A stretch of 64,000 nucleotides of DNA from Ctenosaura bakeri (Eukaryota; Chordata; Lepidosauria; Squamata; Iguanidae), in contig CAOLHI010001466.1 of assembly GCA_948474755.1 (NCBI GenBank), positions 186,001-250,000 on the forward strand, in the 5' to 3' direction. The notes under the pieces were generated by a model. It was not told where the DNA came from, searched no databases, and saw only the letters and a list, made by a program, of their open reading frames with translations. Shown here in pieces: positions 11,740-21,361 of the stretch. Position numbers and translations under genes: made by a program. The first letter of the stretch is position 1, and each line of letters opens with the position of its first letter.

Positions 11740-12410
11740 AGAGCAGTAGCAGCAGCAAATGCTGCAGCAGTTGGCCATGCAGTAGTGCCAGTTATTAAAG
11801 AAATTAGTGGGTTTGCAGCAAAAAAAAAAAAAAAGTGATTTATTTAAGCAAGTGTCTACCATGTTGCCAGGAAGAACTGAGGGAACAATTGTATCCCTAT
11901 TGCATGGCCCACCCCCAATTTGAATGAAAAAGGTGGGGCTGACAGATGACCCAGAGACATTTATTAATACCTTTGAACCTACTGTGACTGCAGCTAATGG
12001 GCCCTGGATATTGTGAGCATTAATTTTGACCCCATGTCTGACAGGGCCTGCTCAGGAAGTGGTAGATACCTTGATGACAGTTGAAGCCTCAGATTACAAT
12101 CAGGTCAAGGCTGAGTACCCTGAATTTATCAGACGATACTTATAAACTGAGATTAAGGAAGGTGCACTACAAACCAGGACTCCATCCACAGGTCATGGCC
12201 CAGAAATTGAGAACTAAGAGACTGAAGTGGCTTAAACCTGTCATATGCAGTGCTACCCAAGTTGCTGGGCAAGTATTGCTGGAACAGTTCATTAATTTTC
12301 TTCTCCCTGCTGCCAGGAATTGGATTATATTCAATACACCAACCACCTTAGAGGCAGTGGTGGTTCTGGTGGAAGCATTTGCAGTTGCTGAGGAAGCCAA
12401 GGGGTTGTGT
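11740..12410 (+). pseudogene. Gypsy Gag remnant with SCAN-like domain
   Basis: Plus-strand Gag remnant of a gypsy (Metaviridae) element of the Gmr1-like type. The 11940-12120 segment reads, with a stop, DDPETFINTF then LTGPAQEVVDTLMTVEAS. The frame then shifts, and 12110-12410 reads LSDDTYKLRLRKVHYK, LLEQFINFLLPAARNW and TTLEAVVVLVEAFAVAEEAK. This helical block has the pattern of the vertebrate SCAN dimerisation domain, which is known to derive from Gmr1-like Gag capsid. A decayed zinc-knuckle-like CYDNEGGHIK follows near 12455. A 14-A run sits at 11820-11833. Confidence 0.65.
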
Positions 12411-12698
12411 AGTTGATAAGGGATTGGGTTGGAACAACAAGAGACCAAACTTGCTATGACAATGAAGGGGGTCATATTAAACTGAGGGGGAGGCCTGGGA
12501 GCACACACTTCAAAGGCTAGGGGGCAAATGAGAGGGGAAGGGGATAAAAATGAAGCTTACCTTATCCTTAGAGGAGTACTTTATCTAGGGTAAGAAAAGG
12601 CATGACTGGATGTCTTTTTTACTGCTCTGGGGCAAACTCACCTTGCCCATAATAGTACAATCACAGAACCAGGAGTAGTAATATGCAGTTCTGGTAGG

Positions 12699-12960
12699 AT
12701 GTGGGCCCAGCAGTTGAAGACCATAATAAATGAAGAAGTAAAGATAATGTTGAAGTTGGGAGTTATTGAGGAGTCTCACAGCCCCTGGAGAAGTCAGCAA
12801 ATACTTGTCCCAAAACCTTATGGTAGTGTATGCTTTTGTATAGGCTTTCACAGGTCTAATGAGGTATCCAAATTTGAAGTCTATCCTACCAAAAGATACT
12901 GGCAAATTCCCCTCATGCCTGAGTCTTGGGGAAAAGCTCCCTTTGCCACCTCGGGGACTA
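12699..12960 (+). pseudogene. Gypsy reverse-transcriptase remnant
   Basis: Plus-strand frame with EEVKIMLKLGVIEESHSPWR, LVPKPYGSVCFCIGF and YWQIPLMPESWGKAPFAT, the N-terminal RT blocks of Ty3/gypsy Pol. About two dozen residues between the YP and YWQIPL blocks are missing in frame, and the catalytic YxDD block is absent because the element ends there. It sits 290 bp after the SCAN-like Gag on the same strand. Too little is left to place protease or integrase. Confidence 0.75.
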
Positions 12961-12984
12961 CCACATCACTTGATGGTTTGGATA

Positions 12985-13271
12985 TAGACAGTTACCTGAA
13001 TATTTTAAAACAGATTTTAAAATATTGGGTTTTCAGATGTCTAAATTGGAATTTGAAGAGCAATTGTGTAATGATGAGGAAGACCTGATAGTTAAAATAT
13101 ATACGTTATTGTAGAGATTAGAGACAGAGGATGAACAAGTAAAAGATTGTATGATTAAATAGCCACAAAATGTGGGTCATAACATACAGATGAAACAATG
13201 GGGGAAACGTGGACAAGAGATCAGAAGTTTATGTTATGTTATGATCTTAGAGAAAAAAATATTTTTTATAA
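12985..13271 (+). mobile_element. L1-F (plus), left part
   Basis: Plus-strand L1 ORF2 C-terminal region: frames read MSKLEFEEQL, DEEDLIVKIYTLL and DEQVKDCMIK, typical of the L1 region downstream of RT. The ORF is cut at 13271 by a minus-strand L1 and resumes at 18021 in frame (LREKN before, MYRWYL after). The left edge abuts the gypsy RT remnant. Confidence 0.75.
13261..13271 (+). repeat. Target-site duplication of L1-C, left
   Basis: The 11-mer attttttataa is repeated at 18021-18031. Removing one copy and everything between restores L1-F reading continuity. It is AT-rich, so the sequence match alone is weak; the coding continuity makes the case. Confidence 0.7.
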
Positions 13272-13989
13272 TTTAATTTTTATTAAAATAAAGAAAAGAA
13301 AAAAGAAATTAACATCATGTAAATATGTTATTTCCATAGTGTACATTCTTCAAATAACACAGTTCCCAATTTCCTCATGACAATCTTCTCATGAACTCAT
13401 TACATTCATTAATTTTTCTAAATAAAGTAAGATTAAAACATAACATAAATTGTATTTCTACTTCCTTTTTACCCTTCCTTGGAATCCATTCCTCTATCAG
13501 TATGATACAGTTCCTTTTCATTTATTATCCTCATCCTTAAATTTTGTCTGCTCTGCATGATTCATTCCTTTTTCTCCTATTAGTACTCCTATAACTACAG
13601 CAGATTTAGACTTACATACTCAATTAACTTTTTAAATCAAGTTATATAAGTTTGAATTCTAACACATCTTGATCAAAATGATAACTTTCTAATCTATGAT
13701 TGAAGTACCCCATTTTTGTCTGGGGAAATCCATAACTGAAGGCCATTATTTCATTATTTTGTCCGACTTCCCTTTAATCTTACAGGTAAGGGAGTCTTTT
13801 TCTTTGGTTTCAAAGATTTTTATCATCCATTGTTCAAATGTAGGAGTCTCTTTATCTTTCCATCATCTGGCCTCAAACAATCTAGCTACTGTAGTGAAAT
13901 AAAGTTTTATTCTCCAGTATTTTCTTGAGAACATTGGTTCTAGATTTTCAGTAATATTCAGTAAAAATAGCTCTGGTGTCAGTGGAATC

Positions 13990-15465
13990 CATATTTTAAA
14001 AATCTCCATTATTGCACCATGTATCTGTTCCTAAAAATATTTGACTTTTGGGCAAGTCAAATGTGATATAAATGTGACATGTGTCCCAATTTTTTTCTTG
14101 ACATTTCCACCAGTTATTATGTGTTTGTATGTTTTATCTATTTTATCTAACTTCACCAGAGTCAAATACCATTTGTACAAAATCTTTAAGTAATTTTCTT
14201 TGAGATCTTGCAATAATGTAAATTTGTTTGACATTCTCCAAGATATTTCCCAATTTTCCTACTGGATTTCGTGACTGATATTCTTAGCCCATGATTGACT
14301 GTTTCCTCTTCCAAGTTATAATTCAGGAGTTACTTATATAATTTTGACATGACATGGATGGAGTGTCCAAAAACAACCTTTTCTTATTCATTAGGGCTCT
14401 CATTCAAGCTGAAACCTTCTAATTTTAGGTCCATTTTATATCTTTCAAAAAAGTTTTTTATAAGGGAACCACTGAAGATTGATGCCCTTTTGATTCAATT
14501 TTTCTCTTGTTCTCATCTGTGTTTTCAAATTTGTCTTGTTCCAATAAATCTTTATAGGTTAGCCTTTTTTTTTTTTTTTTGATCTATCCATTGCCCAAAG
14601 AAAGGCTCTTGTGGTGTTATCCAGGACAAAATCTTATTGTATATTTTATTTTTTATGTTTATCCATATTCTTAATAAGGATCCTCTTACAAAATGATTGC
14701 CATATTCTTTGTCTATTTTTGCCTTATTATACCATACATAAGCATGCCAGCCCAGTCTGTTATCTGCTCCTTCAAGAGTTAGTATTCTTTTATTCTGCAG
14801 CATAAGCCAGTCTGAGATCCATGTAAGACCGCTTGCATAATAATATAATTTGAGATCAGGCAGACTACAGCCCCCACATTCTTTATGGTCAATTAAGCAT
14901 TTCCATTTTATCCTTTTTTTCCTTTCCCAAATAAACTTTGAAAGCTCTTTTTGCCATATATGGAAGGGTTTATCCTTTTTTTTTATAATGGTTAAGTTTT
15001 GAAATAAGAAATTCATTTTTGGGAGTATATTCGTTTTCACTGTAGCAGTTCTACCAAGCAGGGACAGATAACCTAGATAATTTAGACAACCTCTCCAGAT
15101 CTCTTTTTATTTCTTTCCAAGTTTTTAAATAATTGTTGTCAAATAGGTCTGTATTGTGTCCTGTTATCCAAATTCCTAATATTTAATTCTCTTTTATAGT
15201 TGAAATCCAGATTTTCTTTTTCTTTCAGAACCCCAGCCTCCTCTTTGTTTACTTTAAACCTGATTATCTCTCCAAACTCAATAACTGTTGCAAATAACTT
15301 ATCAATGCTCTGAAGTGGTTCTTCAAGGAAAATTACTAAATCATCAGTACAAGCGTTTAGGTTGTATGTTTGATTTTTAACTTGAATGCCTTTTATTTCT
15401 GAATCAGCTCAAATGTTTCTATTTAATATTTCAAATACCAATATAAATAGGAAAGTTTTTTATTC
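13990..15465 (-). pseudogene. L1-C ORF2 C-terminal remnant
   Basis: The longest open piece (14552-15040, 162 codons) begins MKTNILPKMNFLFQNL and has KLYYYASGLTWISDWL and LGWHAYVWYN, the conserved block after the L1 RT domain. Upstream (15100-15460) is the RT palm in broken frames. Downstream (14031-14234) is the LYKWYLTLVKLDKI block before the zinc-knuckle region. The endonuclease and RT fingers are deleted. Inactive. Confidence 0.8.
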
Positions 15466-15854
15466 ACGTATTTTGTGACTCTCATTCTCTATTACTTCTC
15501 CCTCTATTCAATTTCATTGTGGTTTCGTTTCCAAGTCTTTTTTGAGCTGTTCATACATCTCATGGGCTTTAGTTAATGTGTTTATCCTATATCATCTCTG
15601 TTGGTGAGTGAATGAGAGACTTTCCATTTGGTTCCATGTGTAATTTATCTGGTTTTTCTGTCTTTTCTGTAGGATTTGCATCAGAATGTCTTTGTAAATT
15701 TTTATTTCTCTGTCATCAATAACCAATTTAGTTTTTTAGCTTTTTTTGCAACCTTAAGTCCTTAGTTCTAATTATTGTAAAACAAATAACTATATCTCTC
15801 AGTATAGATATTTTCTTTAGCTATTCTGGAATTAATATGGAAAATTTGGTCTAT

Positions 15855-16034
15855 GGCCATTTCCGCACTAGCCTGTTATAGCGCTATGATTCCACTTTCA
15901 ACATCCTCTGGAATCCTGGGGTTTGCAGTTTTGGGAAGGGCTGGCTGGCCGCTCCTGAAACTGCAAACCCCAGGATTCCAGAGGATGTTGAAAGTGGAAT
16001 CATAGTGCTATAACAGGCTAGTGCGGAAATGGCC
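15855..16034. mobile_element. 180-bp palindromic MITE, copy 1
   Basis: Two 77-bp arms (15855-15931 and 15958-16034) are reverse complements with a single mismatch seen, separated by a 26-bp loop. The ends are GGCCATTTCCGCAC and GTGCGGAAATGGCC. The element is flanked by the 3-bp direct repeat TAT (15852-15854, 16035-16037). It has no ORF and would fold into one hairpin. Related copies lie at 26720-26903 (flanked by TAA) and 38157-38248 (half). The 3-bp TSD suggests mobilisation by a PIF/Harbinger-like transposase; this is inference. Confidence 0.85.
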
Positions 16035-16157
16035 TATGTCTGGCTCCAGTTTTTTTTTGAGTTATGTTGTCTCAGGAAGACTACTGAATTTTAAACATCT
16101 GTTCCTGTATCAAAGTTCCAGATGTGTTACAGATGTTGATTCATATTCCTGTGTCTT

Positions 16158-16332
16158 TATTACCATCAGCCAGCATATAAGATGTACCTGTCCATTAGAC
16201 GTACTCCATTTATACATTGGCACACTATTACGCTATTTGCCAAAGTATGACACACCAACATATAAGACACACCCCATTTTCAAACAGTACTTTTTAGGAA
16301 AGAGTATGTCTTATATGCTAGAAAATACAATA
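16158..16332. mobile_element. Small DNA-transposon-like element with AGCATATAAGA ends
   Basis: A 175-bp block begins with a CAGCATATAAGATGTACC sequence and ends with GTCTTATATGCTAGAAAATAC, its approximate reverse complement. A third ACATATAAGACACACC occurs internally near 16258. It interrupts the L1-C ORF1. The pattern is that of a non-autonomous DNA element with imperfect terminal inverted repeats. Exact ends and TSD are unclear. Confidence 0.5.
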
Positions 16333-17040
16333 TTTGCTGCATTGTTAAATCTGTCTGTTCAGCTTTTGTATGTAAATTCTCTAAATCGGTTTTCATCATT
16401 GTAACGTCCTTAGATATTTTTTCCATTTTTCCCCCAAAGGAGTCCAATTCTTTTTAAAAAAATCTATCCTCATTTTGGCTCTTGTATTCTTCAATTCTCA
16501 ATGGATTTCTGATTTGAAGTTTCTCACCTCTTCCAATATCTCTGATATTTGTGAAGACACATCAGTATTATTATTATTTTTTGGTTGTTCACTTGATGGC
16601 CTTCTGGCTGTTATTGTCTGTGAGAGTGCTTGAGAAGCAATGGCCTTTCTTGTTCCTGATGCCATTTAATTTAATTACAATCATATTATTCAGTAATTAT
16701 CCCTCTCCACCAGCAGGTAGCAATATTGTACAGTCTATAAATTTATAGGGTTTTTTAAAAAAATTGCAATCAAATTATTCAGCAATTATCCCTTTTCTCC
16801 AGCAGGGGGCAGTATTGTAAATACTGCACAGCTGAGAACAATTTCACTTGTATCAGTTTAGGTGACCTTCAATTGATATCTGAATTTATTCAGTGCTCAG
16901 CACCATGTTGGGGAAGTGTAAACAGTCTTATATGTGACTTCCCTTCAGCTAACTTTAGTTACCTTCTCAAACCCTCTTAGATATTCTGTGATTTATATAA
17001 TATCCAATCTATATATCATTTATAATTGATTATATATAAC

Positions 17041-17073
<33 letters not shown>
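17041..17073. repeat. (GATA)n microsatellite
   Basis: About eight AGAT units followed by related GATATA repeats to 17092, inside the L1-C 5'UTR. Confidence 0.9.
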
Positions 17074-18020
17074 TTGATATAGATATAGATAAATGTACTC
17101 TGCACAAAATACTCTGTATTTATATTAGTCTTCTAAAGAGGAGGTAAATTAATTGACCTTAGAACAATTAATTAAATATCTAAATCTGATCCAGTTTAGA
17201 CCACAACCCCCAGAGCACATAAACCACAATAACATAAAATATGAAATTTTGCTTAGGTAATTAATGATTGAACTAATAACCGTTATAATTAATTTTGTCA
17301 AAGCTCATCTACTAAGCAAAAAAAAAAAAAACCCAGGAGAATTCTATTATAGCTTTTATGAGTCTTTTTCCAATGTGTTGTCTTCAATTAGCCAAAATCA
17401 TATAGAATTCATCTACTATAAATATTTTTGTTATTGCTTCAGGACAGTAGCTTAGTCCATTTTACTAACAAAATAAAGTCTGTTTCCTTGAAGTAGCTTC
17501 ACAATCTCTCCTTCTTTAGCCTTTGATCTTTAAACCCTAAAGTGTAACTTTGTTTCCAATCACTCCTCACTTTTAAACAACTTGCAAATGTGAAAAAGCC
17601 AATCGAGTCTCGAAATTTGTTTCTTAATATACTTAACTTGTTGTTGTCAGCAGAGTTGTCCTTGAGAAGCAGCCATTCTTTCCAATTTGGTGTAAGTGTC
17701 TGATCTTTCTATACAAGCAGGCTTTTAAAGTCTATTTTAAAAGTCCATGGCATTGCTTGTGCTACTAAGAGAAAAAGCTGTTAATAGGTTGGCATGGCAG
17801 CTACTCAGCCCCTCTTTGTCCTTTGTCTCTGTGCCTTCCAACAATTGAAAATGAGGCTGGGGTGCTGATCCAGGGTCCCCTCTGAGTCCCCTCAGGATTT
17901 CTTCTCCTGAAAAAGTAACTGAGCCAGTTAGGTAGATTGATTCCCTGGCTGGTCCACTTGCAACAGCAACTTAGCAACTAAGAAGGCAGCCGCAACAACA
18001 TTAGGACCAGAAGTCAATAA

Positions 18021-18415
18021 ATTTTTTATAACATGATGTACAGATGGTATTTAATGATAGAAAGATTGTCTAAAATGTGTAATGGATCCACTAATACTTG
18101 TTGAAAATGTAAAAAGAAAGAAGGGGATTTTTTCATATAAGGTGGACATGTGAAAAAGTAAAGAAATGTTGAGTTTTGATACATTGATCAATAGAAGGCA
18201 TGCTCAAGATAAAGATTCAATTGTAACCTAAGTTCTTCTTGTTGGGACTGATAGATGATTAGACTGATAAGAAGGTTGGAAGAATCATACAGTATATGAT
18301 TAGAGCTGTCAGACTACTTTATGCTCAGAGATGGAAAGAAGTCTCAAGAAAACTAGATGATAAAAATGTTTGATCTGGCAGAAATGGACAAATTGCCTTT
18401 TTTTAAATCAAAGGA
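18021..18415 (+). mobile_element. L1-F (plus), right part
   Basis: Continues the plus-strand ORF2 C-terminus interrupted at 13271: MYRWYL, then a decayed zinc-knuckle block (KCKKKEGDFF), then the ITAARL-like AVRLLYAQRWK and DLAEMDKLP blocks that end L1 ORF2. Several stops. It meets the minus-strand L1-G near 18415. The first 11 bp are the right TSD copy of L1-C. Confidence 0.75.
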
Positions 18416-20160
18416 TTTTTTATTATTATTAGATAAAAACAAAAAACATAAAACAAAATAATACAGCAAAAAAGAAGAATATATATATAAAAAAGACAAA
18501 TAACAATCCAGAAAGTATATATAAAAAAGTATATATAAAAAAGACAAATAACAATCTAGAAAACAAAGTAATACATAATAGTAAACTATAAAAACTATAA
18601 ATAGCAGTACCAACAAAAAACAAAACTACAAATATTGATCTAAACTAACAAACAGAAAACTATACACAACTAAAAACTTGGTCCCCGCCCCTGCTGCAAA
18701 CAATGAGTAGTAATCCTACAGTAGCTACTAATCTGATAATTCACGGATTGGAGTTAAACTTAATCTTTGTTGCCTACATTTATTTCTATAATAAATCATA
18801 ATGAACTAGCAAATTAGTCTATACTTTGTGGTCCTAAATGGGTTATTAATATTAATTCTGACTTAATTAGTAAGTATCTTAATATACTTAAAACATTCAT
18901 AGAAAAATCATTCTATTTCTTCACTAATTCCTTCTATAAATTATTTAATTTAACCTAGTTTCATTGGGATGATCGTACTTATTCATAAAATATATATAAA
19001 AGAAAAAGTTGGTTTAGCAACAATTTAAGGTCATCTATTATTTTCATAGTAACGTTCACATGATAGCAGAAAAAAAATCAAGCTCTAAGCATAAAAAAAT
19101 AAGGTGCAAGTTCAAAACCCCAAAATCATCAATTCACCCTCATTTTCTCTTAAATAATCAATTAAAAATTTCCATTCCATGAAAATCTTCTTCACTAGAA
19201 CCCTTTGGTCTGACTGTAAGTTTGTCCATTTCCATTATTGCCATCAATCTGTTAAACCATTCAGTTATAGATGAGATTTCCAATTTATTCCAATACTTTG
19301 CATATACTAGTCTTAGGCCCTTTCTGCACCTTACCTTCTTCCGGCGCTGGGGTGCAGGGATCGCGCGAGTAGCCTCTGGCAAGAGGCTCTCGCATCTGTG
19401 GTCCTTCGGCTCTGCACAAGCTGCCTGCTCATGCAAGAGCCCTGCCTCTTCCTTCCACAGTGCAGCCTAGGACCTTCCCAGGCTGCCCTGGGGCAGGAAG
19501 CGCAACCGGCGCGGCTCCAGAGGCTCCGCATGCCAGTTAAGTGTGCCTGGCGCCCGGGAGCAATATGCGATCGCACCATTTTCAGCTTATAGCTGAAAAT
19601 GAAAAGGTGCTCGATCAGCGCCTGCCCTATCCTGGAGCATTGTGCGATTGTGAGTGCATCGTGCAGATCGCTCCTCACAATCACACAATGCTCCAGGCAC
19701 CCTTTTGCATGGAAAATGCTATGCGGAAAGGAGGTTGAAACAATTTCCATTGTTGCTTGTCAAAGCTGATGTATTCTCATTAGATTCCAAACAGAAATAA
19801 TTCAGGACACTTACTGATTTAGCATTTCAGGATTTTTTAAATCATATTCTATATTGAATTCCAAAGCTGTTTGTCCTTAACACAAATCCACCACATATGA
19901 TAGAAAGATCCAATATGGTTTTGGCACTTCCAACAACCATTCTTCATCTTTTTATGTATCTTTGAAAGATACTAGCATGGCATCCTTTTTCATGTAATTT
20001 TCATGTAAGTAATAGCAAAGTGTAAAATTTTCTTTCGTCCATAGTCTTTCCTATTGGTTTATAGATGTAACATATCCAAAATTCTTTGCCCAGGATTGTT
20101 AAGAAAGATTGAGACATGTGGATTGTTTATTTGAGAGATCACTGGGGGAGAATCTCAGTT
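18416..20160 (-). mobile_element. L1-G (minus) 3' fragment
   Basis: Minus-strand L1 3' portion. At 18416-19110 lies an AT-rich 3'UTR-like stretch containing a 48-bp direct repeat (units starting 18483 and 18531). At 19110-19315 the ORF2 end reads YAKYWNKLEISSITEWFNRL. After a foldback transposon (19316-19734) the upstream ORF2 C-terminal region continues to about 20160. Many stops; fragment only. Confidence 0.65.
19316..19734. mobile_element. GC-rich foldback DNA element
   Basis: A 419-bp GC-rich island inside AT-rich L1 sequence. Ends are GGCCCTTTCTGCACC (left) and TGCGGAAAGGAGG (right), related to the MITE ends at 15855 and 26720. Inside are hairpins: 24-bp arms 19631-19654/19674-19697 with one mismatch, and ATTTTCAGCT/AGCTGAAAAT around 19578-19600. 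Flanks are TTA left and TTG right, compatible with a mutated 3-bp TSD. Long frames here on both strands look like by-products of GC content. Confidence 0.65.
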
Positions 20161-20190
20161 TTTAGTTTTGAAGGTTAGTAGATTGTAGTT

Positions 20191-20412
20191 GAGAGCCACC
20201 ATGGCATAGTGGCTTGAGTGCTGGACTACAACTCTGAAGAGCAAGGTTCAGTTCCCCGGTCAGCTATGGAAACCCACTGGGTAACTTTGGGGGGTGTCAC
20301 ATACTCTCAGCCACAGAAAATCCCATGATAGGTTAATCTTAGGTTGCCATAAGTTGGAAATGACTTGAAGGCACACAAAAACAACAACGACAATGACAAC
20401 AACAACAACAAG
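20191..20412 (+). mobile_element. tRNA-derived squamate-type SINE
   Basis: Head with an A box TGGCATAGTGG (20202-20212) and a B box GGTTCAGTTCC (20245-20255), spaced as in an RNA polymerase III promoter. The body follows (GAAACCCACTGGGTAACTT; CCATAAGTTGGAAATGACTT) and it ends in an AAC-rich tail (20384-20412). This is the common full-length layout of tRNA-related SINEs of lizards and snakes. It is not a functional tRNA gene. Confidence 0.85.
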
Positions 20413-21361
20413 CTTTTAGTTTTCACAGTAGTATCTATGCAACTTTATAATACTCTAGTATATCTTATATTTACACTACTAGAGAGCCAGCGGGGACATA
20501 CATGGCAAGTGACATCAGAATGTAATCAAGATCTCAGAACTTATTAATGAGGAAAAACAGACTTGCTAGGAGAGGCTGCAGCAGCTTGCTTTTTCCTGAG
20601 TCTGCAAAGAAGGTCAAGACTGTACTACGCTTTTCCTCTCCCTCCTGATGAGTGGAGTGAAACCCATGTATGTATTTTGAACTCAGTTTGCTTTAAAGTA
20701 AGCCAAGAATAAAGGGATGAATGTGGGGAGAGGAGAAAGAAACTGAGACATTTAAAAGCAGCTGAAAAAGTGGGACAGCAGATGCTTAATCAGGACTGTT
20801 CTTGCCAAGTCAGGACAGTTGAAGTATATTCTGTCCTTTAGGACAGAAAGTTCACTTTCATGAAGTGACAGAGAGAGAAAATGAAGGAGAAAACTGTCAT
20901 GACTTTGGCAGTGTAGATTGTGATTGCAACTGGTTCCTACCAGTTCTGTAGCAGGGCAGGGCAGGGGTTAATGGGGACAACCACCAGTTCACCAGCCACT
21001 TGTCATTCGAGGACTAATTTCTTACAGGCTCTTCATATACATATATATTTAGTATATGTAAGGTGATTCACAAATCCAAATACTGGCCCAAGTACTCACA
21101 AAGCACTACAAAAGGACTTGATTTTAAACAGTCTTTCTTGAAATTCAAGGCAGGGAGCACAATCAGTCTCAACAATCCAGCTGTACTGGATAGCTTTTTG
21201 CAGATGCCAGTGGTGCTGTTCACACTAACATGGAGAAGAAAGGGCTCTAGTCTGTGTTCGGTCAGACTTGTACTGAGTCTTCAGCCAACATCTCCATCTC
21301 ATTCATTCCATCACCATCAGCTCCCTGATAAACCAGGAAGCTAGACTAACTCCACTGTGAC
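20413..21361. other. No recognised feature
   Basis: About 950 bp without recognisable coding or repeat homology. A 93-codon plus frame at 21063-21344 has no recognisable domain. A short AT alternation lies near 21040. Confidence 0.5.

Larger units (their letters stand above)
15475..16665 (-). pseudogene. L1-C ORF1 remnant, interrupted twice
   Basis: ORF1 starts at the ATG complementary to 16663-16665 and reads MASGTRKAIASQALSQTITA, similar in layout to the L1-A ORF1 leader, followed by a coiled-coil start. It is interrupted by a MITE (15855-16034) and another DNA element (about 16158-16332), and continues to about 15475, where an internal deletion joins it to ORF2. Many stops. Confidence 0.65.
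13272..18020 (-). mobile_element. L1-C (minus), inserted in L1-F
   Basis: A 4.7-kb minus-strand L1 bounded by 11-bp repeats. Right to left: 5'UTR (about 16666-18020), ORF1 (start 16665), an internal deletion that removes the ORF1 C-terminal end, endonuclease and most of RT near 15470, then the ORF2 palm and C-terminal region (15460-13990) and 3'UTR. Two DNA elements (15855-16034 and about 16158-16332) inserted later into ORF1. A GATA microsatellite lies in the 5'UTR at 17041-17073. Confidence 0.8.

Noticed and set aside
11384..11862. Overlapping frames of about 100 codons on both strands
   Set aside because: No domain, mutually overlapping, no splice or conservation evidence available.
18353..18623. 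Hydrophobic minus frames resembling membrane proteins
   Set aside because: Low-complexity AT-rich L1 3'UTR with tandem duplication; Leu/Phe/Tyr codons follow from T-rich composition.
19331..19750. 139-codon minus frame in GC-rich DNA
   Set aside because: It lies wholly within the foldback element, overlaps hairpins and an opposite open frame; GC content explains the lack of stops.
20202..20255. Possible tRNA gene
   Set aside because: A and B boxes are present, but no cloverleaf; the body and AAC tail are those of a SINE.
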